A DNA stretch of 64,000 bases from JABDMH01 sp965223025 (GTDB taxonomy: Bacteria; Bacteroidota; Bacteroidia; Chitinophagales; Saprospiraceae). The position numbers and the translations under genes are program-made. The stretch lies in NCBI GenBank assembly GCA_965223025.1, contig CBDCVP010000023.1, forward strand, positions 1,426,001 to 1,490,000, written 5' to 3'. The notes beneath the pieces were generated by a model, which did not search any database, had not been told where the DNA came from, and saw only the letters and a list, made by a program, of their open reading frames with translations. Shown piece by piece: positions 53,161 through 62,538 of this stretch. The number at the start of each line of letters is the position of its first letter. Within the stretch, counting starts at the first letter, position 1.

Positions 53161-53985
53161 ATGCCCAACATTGTGACCAGTAGATTTGTAAAGTGTCACG
53201 ATCGCCTCAAAGAAGAGGGGAAAGTGAAGTCGAGTAGACAATTTGCATTGGCGCTGGACTACCTACCACAAAATCTCAATGATATTCTAAAGGGTAAAAG
53301 AGATGCCCCGATGGAGTTAATTCGTAAAGGTGTGGAGATCTTTCATATCAATCCAAGTTTTCTCTTTGCTGCCAAAGGAGCCATGTTTTTAGATGAGAGT
53401 GGACATGATAACTTTCGCATATTGACTATTGCCACCGATACAGAAGGTGGGGAGCGCATCATTCACGTACCGGTGGCAGCCCAGGCCGGTTATGCCCAAG
53501 GGTTGCAGGAACCAGTATTCTTCCGCGATTTACCTACCTATGCACTACCTGACCGAAAATTTCAACATGGCACCTTTCGCTCTTTTGATATAGCTGGGGA
53601 TAGCATGTTCCCAACCTTATCCGATGGTGATAGAGTCATCTGCAGCCTGGTAGAACCCTCTGATTGGATCATGGGATTGCATGATCAGCACGTCTACGTG
53701 ATCGTGACTAGGTCCTCTATTTTGGTGAAACGAATCATCAATAATCTACAGCGCCATCGCCATCTGGAGCTTATTTCAGACAATGATTTTTACAAAGCAG
53801 TGCGTGTCAATATATCAGAAATCAGGGAACTGTGGCATGTGGACAATTTGTTAAGTGTTTTCTCCCATGCCCTCGACCCCCTGGCCAATAGCAAACTCAA
53901 AGATCTCGAGGAAACCATCTTGCAACAGTCCTCGTTGATAAAGCATCTGAGTAAGACTTTAGAACAAATGATGGTGCAAGCATGA
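53161..53985 (+). CDS. S24-family LexA/CI-like transcriptional regulator
   Basis: A 274-residue regulator. The N-terminal helix-turn-helix spans about residues 5-70 (KSSRQFALALDYLPQNLNDI). A peptidase S24 domain follows, with a cleavage-type Ala-Gly in PVAAQAGYAQG (near 109-110), the catalytic Ser in IAGDSMFPTL (about Ser148) and the general-base Lys in SILVKRII (about Lys190). A short coiled C-terminus follows. The layout fits a self-cleaving repressor such as LexA or lambda CI, but the regulon is unknown and a non-SOS role is common in Bacteroidota. It overlaps the next gene by 4 bp (ATGA). Confidence 0.88.
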   Translation: MPNIVTSRFVKCHDRLKEEGKVKSSRQFALALDYLPQNLNDILKGKRDAPMELIRKGVEIFHINPSFLFAAKGAMFLDESGHDNFRILTIATDTEGGERIIHVPVAAQAGYAQGLQEPVFFRDLPTYALPDRKFQHGTFRSFDIAGDSMFPTLSDGDRVICSLVEPSDWIMGLHDQHVYVIVTRSSILVKRIINNLQRHRHLELISDNDFYKAVRVNISEIRELWHVDNLLSVFSHALDPLANSKLKDLEETILQQSSLIKHLSKTLEQMMVQA

Positions 53986-54203
53986 AAATCAGAGGAACTG
54001 TTGTATTCGAGCCCTTGGAAGGAGGATTCTGGGGCATCGTAGATCAAAGTGGCCAGCATTGGTTGCCAGTAAATATGCCAGAGCAACTAAAAGTACGAGG
54101 TGCCGAGGTGGAAGTCACCGCCCTTGAGTCGGATGCCATGTCCATCTTCAACTGGGGAACCCCGGTGGAGATTCGAGCTTTTCATACGTTGCCGAGATTT
54201 TGA
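53982..54203 (+). CDS. Small protein coupled to the S24 regulator
   Basis: A 73-residue soluble protein with the pattern MKIRGTVVFEPLEGGFWGIV ... MSIFNWGTPVEIRAF. It appears to be a compact beta-barrel-like (OB/SH3-type) domain. I recall similar short proteins in other Bacteroidota but no assigned function. Its start codon overlaps the S24 regulator stop (ATGA), so the two are translated together. It could modulate the regulator or be an unrelated passenger; the sequence does not tell. Confidence 0.7.
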   Translation: MKIRGTVVFEPLEGGFWGIVDQSGQHWLPVNMPEQLKVRGAEVEVTALESDAMSIFNWGTPVEIRAFHTLPRF

Positions 54204-54376
54204 CTTTTTGAAACCAGCCATGAGGACACCAGTTGCATTTTCGAAGCTGACTGTCGAAGAGTGAGAAAGTACTTTTGTCAGTGTGTCGATCCCATGCTCC
54301 GCTATGTGTCCTAGGATCAGATATCGTAGCCGGAAAATCTTGATTTCGAAGAGCAAAAGCGCACCATGACTAAATT

Positions 54377-54408
54377 TTTGGCATAAATCTGGAGAAACTT
54401 TACATTTG
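54377..54408 (+). promoter_or_regulatory. Bacteroidota-type promoter for rpsU
   Basis: TTTG (54377-54380), a 20-bp spacer and TACATTTG (54401-54408) match the Bacteroidota sigma-A consensus at every fixed position. The rpsU start follows 25 bp later. This is the best promoter in the window. Confidence 0.7.
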
Positions 54409-54433
54409 CGATCATTTTTAAAATCGGTAACCT

Positions 54434-54625
54434 ATGATTATAGTCCATGTAAAGGATAGTGAGAACATCGATCGAGCATTGAAACGGTACAAGCAAAAGC
54501 ACCGTCGCATTGGGGTGATGAAGGAGCTGAGAACTAGAAAGCATTTCGCCAAGCCTTCTGTCGAGCGACGGAATGAGCTACTAAAGGCACGCTACAAGCT
54601 TAAGAAAATGGGATCATTCGCTTAG
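54434..54625 (+). CDS. rpsU: 30S ribosomal protein bS21
   Basis: A 63-residue bS21 of the small ribosomal subunit. It shows the family start IIVHVKDSENIDRALKRYKQ and the basic 'RRIGVMKELRTRKHFAKPS' core followed by 'ERRNELLKARYKLKKM'. In Bacteroidota bS21, with bS18 and bS6, helps sequester the anti-Shine-Dalgarno sequence, which fits the lack of SD motifs in this window. It has a perfect consensus promoter 26 bp upstream. A weak hairpin (AGATCT repeats, 54684-54702) followed by TTATT lies between it and tRNA-Leu. Confidence 0.96.
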   Translation: MIIVHVKDSENIDRALKRYKQKHRRIGVMKELRTRKHFAKPSVERRNELLKARYKLKKMGSFA

Positions 54626-54713
54626 GCATATAATCTGTCAGCACTCCATTGCCTTTAAAATTTTGATCCTTTCTCATTTTTACAGATCTTATCGGCAGAT
54701 CTTTATTCGTGTT

Positions 54714-54798
54714 GCCCGGATGGTGGAATTGGTAGACACGCAGGACTTAAAATCCTGTGGCCGTTGAGGCCGTGCGGGTTCGACCCCCGCTCCGGGTA
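54714..54798 (+). tRNA. tRNA-Leu (anticodon TAA)
   Basis: An 85-nt tRNA with acceptor stem GCCCGGA/TCCGGGT, anticodon stem-loop CAGGA-CTTAAAA-TCCTG (anticodon TAA), a long variable arm (TGGCCGTTGAGGCCGT, class II) and T-loop GGTTCGACCCC. The discriminator is A, as for leucine. CCA is not encoded. No intron is present. It follows rpsU by 88 bp on the same strand. Confidence 0.96.
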
Positions 54799-55043
54799 CT
54801 GTCCCTCCCTCTTTCAGATAGTAGTTAAATACGTGTGAGAGGCATACTTGCCACATGATGTGCCCAGGCCCTATCCAGGAAATTGCTTCTCATATTCCCG
54901 GAGTCAGTTAGATACTCAAGATTATTTCCCAGTTAGTTATCCTGAGGTTAGAAATTGACCTCAGTACATCGCTGTGGTGGTTGGATAATAGTAGGTCTCC
55001 CGATCATATCTTAGTTCCAATACCATTGCCTCACTACCCGGCG

Positions 55044-56078
55044 CTACGCATACATTTTCTGTCTTTCCAGCGTATAAAACTCTCGAAAAGAAATCATACG
55101 CTTAGCCTGCTCGTCCCACAAGTTGTTGAAAATGCATTTCAAACTTTCCATAAAAGTGAGGGTGGGCACATATTTCTGCAGGATGGGATTCTCAATGGCA
55201 CATCTTTCCAACAGGTAGTTGGGGATCTTGGAATTGAGGTGATGGATATGATGAAATCCGATGTTGCCGGTCAACCATTGGAATAATCGGGGTAATTTGT
55301 AATAAGTGCTTCCTTGAATGCTAGCTAAAAGAAAATCCCACTGATTCTTCCAACGCATATAGGTCTCTTCATGCTGGTGCTGAACGTAAAAAAACCAGAA
55401 AGCGATGATCGCAAAAAATACGATCACGGGGATTTGGACCAATAGAAAAGTTTTCCATCCGATCAGCCAACCGAGCAGCACGTATACTGCCAATAGTGCC
55501 AGATTGTTCCATATTTGAGAACGCCGTATCTTCTCCCACCCCTTAAATGTGAAGAAGGGGTATCGATTGGAAATTGCCACGTAGATGACCGGAGTCAGGA
55601 TAAATAAGAAAATGGGATTGCGAAACACACGATAGCCAAAACGCTTGAGCTTGGAGGCCTTGCGAAATTCATCGACTGTCAGAAAATTGATGTCTCCTAC
55701 ATCCCGATGCTCTAGCTGCCCAATGTGTCCATGATGAAAATTATGTACGCGAGCCCAATATTGATAAGGCAACGAAGTGAAGAGACTGCAGATAAATCCA
55801 ACGATGTTGTTGGCCTTCTTCGATTTGAAGAAAGACTGATGTCCGCAATCATGTTGAATAATAAAAAGGCGAGCAAGGAGAAAACCATTGGCCACCCCAA
55901 GGAGCAGTGTGATCCAGTATGACCACTCCAAAGAAAAATACATCAATATCCATATGCCAATAAAGGGCAGGAAGGTGTTGACTATCTGAATAATTGCCTT
56001 TTTGTGATCGGGCTTGGCATATCGGACGACTATCTTCGGCCAATCCTTGAGGGCTTCCTTGATCTCCTGTTCGCGCAT
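55044..56078 (-). CDS. Membrane fatty-acid desaturase
   Basis: A 344-residue integral membrane di-iron desaturase. Its three His boxes are HDCGHQSFF (about residues 87-95), HNFHHGHIGQLEH (about 123-135) and HIHHLNSKIPNYLL (about 288-301). Four hydrophobic segments are seen around residues 30-75 and 190-245. It would introduce a cis double bond into membrane-lipid acyl chains using O2; regiospecificity is unknown. The family is FA_desaturase (DesA/Ole-type). It is monocistronic and 97 bp downstream of the SDR gene on the same strand. Confidence 0.92.
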   Translation of the reverse strand: MREQEIKEALKDWPKIVVRYAKPDHKKAIIQIVNTFLPFIGIWILMYFSLEWSYWITLLLGVANGFLLARLFIIQHDCGHQSFFKSKKANNIVGFICSLFTSLPYQYWARVHNFHHGHIGQLEHRDVGDINFLTVDEFRKASKLKRFGYRVFRNPIFLFILTPVIYVAISNRYPFFTFKGWEKIRRSQIWNNLALLAVYVLLGWLIGWKTFLLVQIPVIVFFAIIAFWFFYVQHQHEETYMRWKNQWDFLLASIQGSTYYKLPRLFQWLTGNIGFHHIHHLNSKIPNYLLERCAIENPILQKYVPTLTFMESLKCIFNNLWDEQAKRMISFREFYTLERQKMYA

Positions 56079-56175
56079 CCTGATCTATTTTACAATTGCT
56101 GAGTAAATATGCTGGAAAAATACGACTGAAATCTCATTTAACGAAAATGCCAATGAGCAAATACCAAAACTCGCT

Positions 56176-56928
56176 CTAGAAAGTTGCTCTGCCACCTGAA
56201 AGATCAAAAACACATCCCGTATTGAAGCTTGCCTCAGGAGACACGATCCAACAAGATATTGCCGCAGCTTCTTCGATCGTGCCAAGCCTACCCATCGGAA
56301 TCTTGCTCACCATATATTTCATGACGTCTGGGTGTGTATCTAGATTCATCGGTGTAGCAATCACTGCAGGCGCCAGTCCATTTACGGTGATGCCCATATC
56401 TGCATACTCCTTGCCGATTCCCTTCACCAGGCCCATCACCCCAGATTTACTGGCAGCATATCCAACCATGCCCGGATTGCCCTCCTTGCCACCGATTGAG
56501 GCAATAAGCAACACTCGACCATACTTGTTTGGCAGCATCCGAGCTATACAGCATTTGGTGATTAAGAATGCCCCACTTAGGTTTACATCGATGACCTTCT
56601 GAAAATCTTTAAATGAGTAATCCAGGGTCTTGCAGCCATTTGGTCCGACAATGCCGGCACTATTGACGAGGATATCCACTCGCCCATAGGTTTTTACTAC
56701 GGCAGCTACACTATCTCTCACCTGAGCTTCATGGGAAATGTCTACGATTTGCCCGCTAACCGAGGCCCCAGCGTCTTTCAGTTGACTTACTGCCTCGTCC
56801 AGTGCTTCAGGCAGCACATCAAAAAGTACCACATGGGCACCTTCGGTGGCCAGTCTTTTGCCAATGCCGAATCCAATGCCTCGGGCACCGCCTGTCACAA
56901 TCGCCACCTGATCTGCAAATCGCTGCAT
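56176..56928 (-). CDS. SDR family oxidoreductase
   Basis: A 250-residue classical short-chain dehydrogenase/reductase. The NAD(P)-binding motif is TGGARGIGFGIG (about residues 10-21). NSAG appears at about 88-91. The catalytic Ser-Tyr-Lys reads LLIASIGGKEG ... GYAASKSG (Ser near 142, Tyr near 155, Lys near 159). The nearest subgroup is 3-oxoacyl-ACP reductase or gluconate/sugar dehydrogenase-like; the substrate is not clear. The frame extends to 56991 but the ATG at 56928 (MQRFADQVAIVTGG) is the family start. A terminator for the tRNA-Gly gene lies just upstream, so it has its own promoter. Confidence 0.92.
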   Translation of the reverse strand: MQRFADQVAIVTGGARGIGFGIGKRLATEGAHVVLFDVLPEALDEAVSQLKDAGASVSGQIVDISHEAQVRDSVAAVVKTYGRVDILVNSAGIVGPNGCKTLDYSFKDFQKVIDVNLSGAFLITKCCIARMLPNKYGRVLLIASIGGKEGNPGMVGYAASKSGVMGLVKGIGKEYADMGITVNGLAPAVIATPMNLDTHPDVMKYMVSKIPMGRLGTIEEAAAISCWIVSPEASFNTGCVFDLSGGRATF

Positions 56929-56961
56929 AGCCTCAAACGTACAAAAGTATCTCGTGTCAAT

Positions 56962-56986
56962 AAAAAAAAGCCACCATGCAGGTGGC
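56962..56986 (-). terminator. Rho-independent terminator after tRNA-Gly
   Basis: On the minus strand GCCACC-TGCAT-GGTGGC forms a 6-bp GC-rich stem with a 5-base loop, followed by eight T (56969-56962). It lies 10 bp past the tRNA-Gly 3' end and stops that transcript before the SDR gene. Confidence 0.85.
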
Positions 56987-56995
56987 ATCAAGGTG

Positions 56996-57068
<73 letters not shown>

Positions 57069-57107
57069 TTAAGGCTGAGGAAAAACCATCAGCTTAAAAT
57101 GGAAGTG

Positions 57108-57115
57108 CAAATATA
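57108..57115 (-). promoter_or_regulatory. Candidate -7 element (TATATTTG) for tRNA-Gly
   Basis: The minus strand reads TATATTTG, 39 bp before the mature tRNA 5' end. That leaves a normal-length precursor leader. No -33 TTTG was found at 17-23 bp. Confidence 0.45.
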
Positions 57116-57151
57116 TGAAAGCTTATGCTATTGGACAGTGACCTAACCTCA

Positions 57152-57190
57152 AAAAAAAATGTCACTTGCTTCCACAAGCGACATTTTTTC
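57152..57190 (-). terminator. Rho-independent terminator after O-acetylhomoserine sulfhydrylase
   Basis: TGTC-A-CTTG (57160-57168) pairs with CAAG-C-GACA (57175-57183) with one mismatch, extended by A/T pairs. It is flanked by a long A-run and a T-run, so it can work on both strands. On the minus strand it lies just past the stop codon at 57207. Confidence 0.8.
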
Positions 57191-57206
57191 CTTCAATCTG
57201 GACCAG

Positions 57207-58508
57207 TTAATCAATTTGCTCGAAAGCTTGACTAAAATCATTTTTGATATCATCGATGTGCTCGATACCTACTGAAACTCTCAGTTGATTGGGCAGTACT
57301 CCGGCTGCGGCTTGAGCCTCTGCAGTCAATTGTTGATGTGTGGTGGCCGATGGTTGGATGATGAGTGTCTTCGCATCACCCACATTGGCCAGATGACTGA
57401 CAAGTTGCAAACTGTCTACCAGCTTAGTGGCATTCGCTCCGTCACCTTGTATGGTAAATGACAAGACACCTCCGTAGCCATGACGCAAGTATTTTTTGGC
57501 CATATTGTGAGTCTCACTGTCTTCTAATCCCGGATAATTGACGCCCGCTACCTTGGGATGCTGTTGCAGCCATTTGGCAAGTGCCAATGCATTGTCTACA
57601 GTGCGTTGCACCCTAAGAGAAAGGGTCTCAAGTCCCTGTAACAATAAGAAACCATTGAAGGGGCTTAATGCAGGGCCATAATCTCGCAGACCCTCTACTC
57701 GTGCCCTGATGATAAATGCAATGTTGCCAAAAGGACCTTCGGATCCAAAGACATCCCAAAAAACCAATCCATGATAACCCTCTGAAGGCTCGGTAAACTG
57801 GGGGAACTTGCCATTGCTCCAATCGAAATTACCACCATCGACGATGACCCCTCCGATGGAAGTGCCATGTCCACCGATCCATTTGGTAGCAGATTGGACC
57901 ACCACATTGGCCCCGTGCTCCAATGGACGAAAGAGGTATCCGCAAGCTCCAAATGTATTGTCTACGACGAGTGGTAGATCGTGCTTCTTAGCGATGGATG
58001 CAATGGCCTCAAAGTCAGGCACATTGAAGCTTGGATTGCCAATCGTCTCCAGGTAAATAGCCCGGGTGTTAGCATCGATTAACTCTTCATAATCAGACGG
58101 GGCATTACCAGCAGCAAATCTAGCCTGAATCCCTATTCGCTTAAAAGTGACTTTAAATTGATTATAGGTACCCCCATATAGGTTGGGAGAAGAGACGAAG
58201 TTTTGCCCCGACTCCATAATGTTGGTCAGAGCCACAAACTGAGCGGATTGGCCAGAACTGACCGCCAGGGCAGCCACGCCTCCTTCCAGAGCAGCCACTC
58301 GCTTTTCAAACACATCATTGGTAGGATTCATGATGCGTGTATATATATTGCCAAATTCTTTCAAGGCAAAGAGATTGGCACCGTGCTCTGAATCTCTAAA
58401 TGTGTATGATGTGGTTTGGTAAATAGGCACTGCCCTGGACCGGGTAGTAGCTTCTACCTCTTCTTGACCGGCATGCAGTTGAAGTGTCTCATAATTTAGT
58501 CCTGACAT
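57207..58508 (-). CDS. metY: O-acetylhomoserine sulfhydrylase / cystathionine-gamma-synthase-like
   Basis: A 433-residue PLP enzyme of the Cys/Met metabolism (MET17/MetY) group. It makes homocysteine from O-acetylhomoserine and sulfide. Substrate and cofactor motifs are YQTTSYTFRDSEHGANLFAL (about residues 30-49), the PLP-phosphate GQSAQF loop and the PLP-binding Lys in VVQSATKWIGGHGTSIGG (about 206-223). A C-terminal SVGIEHIDDIKNDF segment is typical. Length (about 430) fits MetY rather than MetB/MetC (about 390). No riboswitch was recognised upstream. It is monocistronic and divergent from the TonB operon. Confidence 0.94.
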   Translation of the reverse strand: MSGLNYETLQLHAGQEEVEATTRSRAVPIYQTTSYTFRDSEHGANLFALKEFGNIYTRIMNPTNDVFEKRVAALEGGVAALAVSSGQSAQFVALTNIMESGQNFVSSPNLYGGTYNQFKVTFKRIGIQARFAAGNAPSDYEELIDANTRAIYLETIGNPSFNVPDFEAIASIAKKHDLPLVVDNTFGACGYLFRPLEHGANVVVQSATKWIGGHGTSIGGVIVDGGNFDWSNGKFPQFTEPSEGYHGLVFWDVFGSEGPFGNIAFIIRARVEGLRDYGPALSPFNGFLLLQGLETLSLRVQRTVDNALALAKWLQQHPKVAGVNYPGLEDSETHNMAKKYLRHGYGGVLSFTIQGDGANATKLVDSLQLVSHLANVGDAKTLIIQPSATTHQQLTAEAQAAAGVLPNQLRVSVGIEHIDDIKNDFSQAFEQID

Positions 58509-58741
58509 AGTAGTTGTTTAATTTGATTGGTTATGAAAATGGTGGATCGAGTGTTGAAGCGCGCTTGAAAATAGAATAAATGCTACTTTTTTCCTAACCG
58601 CAATGTTCCTAGCCCTACCTTACCACAGAGATTTAGATCGCTGTGTAGGTAGTCAGTACTCAATAGGGTATAGTTAGGCAACACATTTATCTATTCATTT
58701 TTGTACCATTGGGGGCAATTCAACGCTCTAGTTCGTTTCAC

Positions 58742-61477
58742 ATGAGTTTGAAGAACACAGATGCTCTTTTCTTGAGGTACTTAAGAAACCTATTGTTGCT
58801 GGGAGTTGCTGTCTTGCAGAGCTCCATCCTTCCTGCCCAGGATGGCCTGTACAAAGTCTCCATAGCCTTTGACAATGCTTCCCTGAGTGACATCTTCCAT
58901 GAGATAGAAAGAGTGTACCCCATTCAGTTTTTTCTGGCAACAGCCGACACCAGTCATATGATTGGGAGATTGAAGCTAGACAACGTAGACATATCGATTG
59001 CCCTAGACAGTATATTGCATCAGACTGATCTCGGATATGTCCGGTATCAAAACCATCTGTTCGTGATCGCGCCACGTGAGGAGCTGACGACAGACTATTC
59101 GGCAGATTTCTATCACGCACTGGAAGAGGGCATTGCTGTAGAAGATGAGGATGATCAAGAAATTGTGATTGGGTCGATTGAGCAGGTAGATCCCAGTGGG
59201 GTGACTCACTTGAGGGGTAAGGTCACAGACCTGGAAACTGGGGAGGAGATCATTGGGGCAACCATATTACTGTTAGGAAGTGAGGCCGGCACCGCCACAG
59301 ATGAATCTGGCGATTATGAGCTGATAGTCAATCCGGGATCGTATATTTTATCCATTCAGTACATCGGTTATCTGGGGAGAAACTATCCCATCAAAGTGAT
59401 TAGTTCGGGAACACTGGATCTCACCCTTTCAAAGGGCAGCATTCTACTTGATGAAATTGTGGTGGAGGCCAAAGCAAGGGACGAAAATGTCCAATCAGTT
59501 CAGGTAGGGACCAGCCGCATCAATATGAAAGAGCTGGAAAGATTACCGAGTTTTCTGGGCGAACTGGATGTCATCAAAGGGTTGCTGCTGCAGCCCGGTG
59601 TGACTTCGGTAGGAGAGGGTAGTAGTGGATTTAACGTGAGGGGTGGTAACATCGATCAGAATCTCATCATGATGGACGAAGCTATCATCTTTAATGCCAG
59701 TCATGCTCTGGGATTCTTTAGCTCTTTTAGCTCTGACATTGTGAGCGATGCACTTTTGTATAAAGGCAATATACCAGCTCGATTTGGAGGAAGACTGGCA
59801 TCTGTCCTAGATGTCAATATTCGGGATGGAGATTTTCAAAAAATGCGATTTAAGGGTGGCTTGGGTTTGGTTTCCAGCCGCCTCACCTTGGAGGGCCCGA
59901 TTGCAAAGAATAAGACTTCGGTACTCCTTTCTGGACGCAGCAACTATTCTGACTGGGTCTTACAAAGCATTAATATTCCGGAACTGAAAAAAAGCTCGGC
60001 TTTCTTCTATGATGGCACCATAAGACTGACTCATCGATTCAATGAAAAGAATTTCTTGTCTTTAGCTGCCTATGGTATAGAGGATAAATTTAGTTACGCT
60101 GATCAGTTCGGATTTGACTACCAGACAGTCGTTACTCAGTTTAATTATAGAAGTCAGATTGGCAGCAAGCTGTTGTCAACACTAAGTGGAATCTGGAGCC
60201 AATACACGAGCAATCAGGATGATTTATCAGGATCTGATGCGGCGACCTTAAGCACGGGAAATAGCTACATGAAGTTGAAAGAAAATTTGAACTATGCCAT
60301 GGGTAAGCACTCGTTCGATGCAGGTTTTTCGACCATTTGGTACCGCGTTAATCCTGGTGAGCAGGTACCTCAGGGCAATCAATCTTTGGTGATTCCAAGG
60401 ATGACAGACCTTGAGAGGGGGGTGGAGATGGCAGCATATTTGAATGCCGGTTTAATACTGAGTCCTAGGCTTTCCCTGGAAGCAGGCCTGCGATACTCCT
60501 TTTTTCAATTTCTCGGTCCTTTGAAGATGTATAATTACACAGATCCTGCTCACCCCAGGGCTGTAAATCTACTGGAGGAGACCATTTTCGATGAAGATGT
60601 GATTCACAGTGAGGGGCATTTGGAACCCCGCATTAGTGGAAGGTATAAACTAAGTGAAAACACATCTATAAAAGTGGGTTATGCCCGAACAAGTCAGTAT
60701 ATAAACCAATTGTACAATAGCGAGACTCCAACTCCGACCAGTTTATGGCAGCTTGCCAATCAATACATTCCATCGAGCCTTTCCCATAATTATTCGATTG
60801 GGTATTTTCGAAATATTTCCAATAATATTTGGATCACATCGCTGGAATTATATCATCGGTCGATAGATCAGCTATTTGATTATAAGGATTTTGCCGATTT
60901 GGTGGCCAACCGTCATATCGAAACGGAACTTCGACCGGGGATTGGACGGGCCAGGGGATTAGAACTTGGAATCAAGCGGCAGGTTGGCATCCTGCATGGA
61001 TCCTTTAATTATACTTACTCCCGATCTGAGCGCAAGGTCAAGGAAATCAATCAAAACAGCTGGTACCCAACCAGTTTTGACAAACCACACGATTTGACGT
61101 TGATCGTTAATTTTGAAATGAATAAAAGAAATCAGCTGGCATTAAATTTTAGCTACAGTACAGGGAGGCCCACCACCATTCCGGTCGACAGACATACGGT
61201 GCGAGGTCAACTCACGGTGCTCAATTACTCTGATCGCAATGCCTTTCGCATTCCGGATTACCACCGGTTGGATTTTGCCTATACTATTGGACAGGGATAT
61301 CGGAAAAGCAAGAAATTTAAAACTAGTTGGACTTTCTCAGTGTATAATTTGTACGGTCGAAGAAATGCTTACTCAGTCTTCGTGGAGCAGTCTCGAGGTG
61401 GTAAACCTGAAATCAAGAGACTCTCTATTTTGGGCAATGCCTTCCCGTCTCTTACCTTTAATTTTGAATTACTGTGA
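58742..61477 (+). CDS. TonB-dependent receptor with STN domain
   Basis: A 911-residue outer-membrane receptor. The signal peptide is followed by a STN (secretin/TonB N-terminal) domain (about residues 38-105, 'NASLSDIFHEIERVYPIQFF'). A carboxypeptidase-regulatory-like beta domain comes next (about 155-240, 'VTDLETGEEIIGATILLLG'), then a plug (about 255-365, 'GVTSVGEGSSGFNVRGGNID') and a 22-strand-type barrel ending in SLTFNFELL. The STN domain suggests surface signalling through a FecR-like partner, though none is adjacent. The ATG at 58742 is preferred over a TTG at 58709 because the signal starts there. The next gene overlaps its stop by 4 bp (GTGA). Confidence 0.93.
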   Translation: MSLKNTDALFLRYLRNLLLLGVAVLQSSILPAQDGLYKVSIAFDNASLSDIFHEIERVYPIQFFLATADTSHMIGRLKLDNVDISIALDSILHQTDLGYVRYQNHLFVIAPREELTTDYSADFYHALEEGIAVEDEDDQEIVIGSIEQVDPSGVTHLRGKVTDLETGEEIIGATILLLGSEAGTATDESGDYELIVNPGSYILSIQYIGYLGRNYPIKVISSGTLDLTLSKGSILLDEIVVEAKARDENVQSVQVGTSRINMKELERLPSFLGELDVIKGLLLQPGVTSVGEGSSGFNVRGGNIDQNLIMMDEAIIFNASHALGFFSSFSSDIVSDALLYKGNIPARFGGRLASVLDVNIRDGDFQKMRFKGGLGLVSSRLTLEGPIAKNKTSVLLSGRSNYSDWVLQSINIPELKKSSAFFYDGTIRLTHRFNEKNFLSLAAYGIEDKFSYADQFGFDYQTVVTQFNYRSQIGSKLLSTLSGIWSQYTSNQDDLSGSDAATLSTGNSYMKLKENLNYAMGKHSFDAGFSTIWYRVNPGEQVPQGNQSLVIPRMTDLERGVEMAAYLNAGLILSPRLSLEAGLRYSFFQFLGPLKMYNYTDPAHPRAVNLLEETIFDEDVIHSEGHLEPRISGRYKLSENTSIKVGYARTSQYINQLYNSETPTPTSLWQLANQYIPSSLSHNYSIGYFRNISNNIWITSLELYHRSIDQLFDYKDFADLVANRHIETELRPGIGRARGLELGIKRQVGILHGSFNYTYSRSERKVKEINQNSWYPTSFDKPHDLTLIVNFEMNKRNQLALNFSYSTGRPTTIPVDRHTVRGQLTVLNYSDRNAFRIPDYHRLDFAYTIGQGYRKSKKFKTSWTFSVYNLYGRRNAYSVFVEQSRGGKPEIKRLSILGNAFPSLTFNFELL

Positions 61478-62538
61478 TCACCTTAAGATGCCTGATCATA
61501 CTTTGTACGTTCGGTTTGTTTTGCTGCATCGATACTATTGAAATTGATTTACCGCAGCAAAAGGCAGGTCGCCTTGTGATCGAGGGTTCAGTGGATAGGA
61601 CGGCAGAGGATTATATTTTCCAGGTCTTTGTGACGCGCACTAGATCAAGCAAGGAGGAGGTAGTAAACAATTTGGAGCCAGCCAATATTCGGCTCAATTA
61701 TCTAGGTGAAACCGTATTCGAAATATTCAATGGTGAGGAGCTCAGATATTCAATCGATTCATTTCATGTGCAGTATGGTGGAGATCCTGCTTCTGCGTTG
61801 TTCAAAATTGAGGTGGATGTTGCAGGCAATCTCTTCGAATCGGATTTTCGAGGCATCATCGATAATCCAGAACCAGGCGAACTTTCAACCCACGTCATTG
61901 CGAGGGAGGAATTAAATGACATCGAAAATATCATCACTAGAGAATATGTAGAACTTCGGATTAGCAGCACTTTGAGAAACCGGAATGGGGAGACGGTGTC
62001 TCTACTCTGGAATGTGGATGGATATTACGAGTTTCCGGAGATCATTTGGGATGAAGAGAGTTTCTTCTTCGATCCTAAGACTTGTTATGTCTACGAAGGT
62101 GGTGTCATCAATGAAGTGAATATGATCAATGGTTCACGCGTCAACGGGGATGGAATACAGGATTTCAAGATTGGTGAGAAGCTAGCCGATTATAGATTTC
62201 ATGCCGGTTATCTGTACCGAGTGACACAACGCACCCTCGATCCTGATGCTGCTCAATATTGGGAACAGCTGGAATTAGGTATTGAGAGGGAGGGCACCAT
62301 CTTTGAAGAGCCTCCCGGAAGATCAATAAGCAATATTACCAGTATCACAGATCCTGATATTGAGGTGCTTGGATATTTTCACGGATCGGCCATTGATACC
62401 ATCTATAAATTGGCTCGTCCTTCTGAAACAGGATATCAAAGACATCTTTGCTCCTATATAGTAAATGAGGAACCATGCTGTAGCTGTCTGACAATCAGGG
62501 GGAGCTCTCTCGATCCACCAAAACATTGGTCAAGATGA
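61474..62538 (+). CDS. DUF4249 lipoprotein
   Basis: A 354-residue exported lipoprotein: signal CLIILCTFGLFCC with Cys at about residue 17-18, then IDTIEIDLP. The DUF4249 family is Bacteroidota-specific; its members sit directly after TonB-dependent receptors and are thought to be their extracellular or periplasmic partners. Family pattern: an N-terminal Ig-like domain opening with KAGRLVIEGSVDRTAEDYIF (here about 31-50) and a C-terminal part with Cys pairs (EEPCCSC). The start is GTG overlapping the TonB stop (GTGA), and the stop overlaps the next ATG, so three genes are coupled. The ligand is unknown. Confidence 0.9.
   Translation: MITLRCLIILCTFGLFCCIDTIEIDLPQQKAGRLVIEGSVDRTAEDYIFQVFVTRTRSSKEEVVNNLEPANIRLNYLGETVFEIFNGEELRYSIDSFHVQYGGDPASALFKIEVDVAGNLFESDFRGIIDNPEPGELSTHVIAREELNDIENIITREYVELRISSTLRNRNGETVSLLWNVDGYYEFPEIIWDEESFFFDPKTCYVYEGGVINEVNMINGSRVNGDGIQDFKIGEKLADYRFHAGYLYRVTQRTLDPDAAQYWEQLELGIEREGTIFEEPPGRSISNITSITDPDIEVLGYFHGSAIDTIYKLARPSETGYQRHLCSYIVNEEPCCSCLTIRGSSLDPPKHWSR

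Noticed and set aside
58509..58741. Possible SAM riboswitch upstream of metY
   Set aside because: No SAM-I core motif or long-range helix pattern was found.
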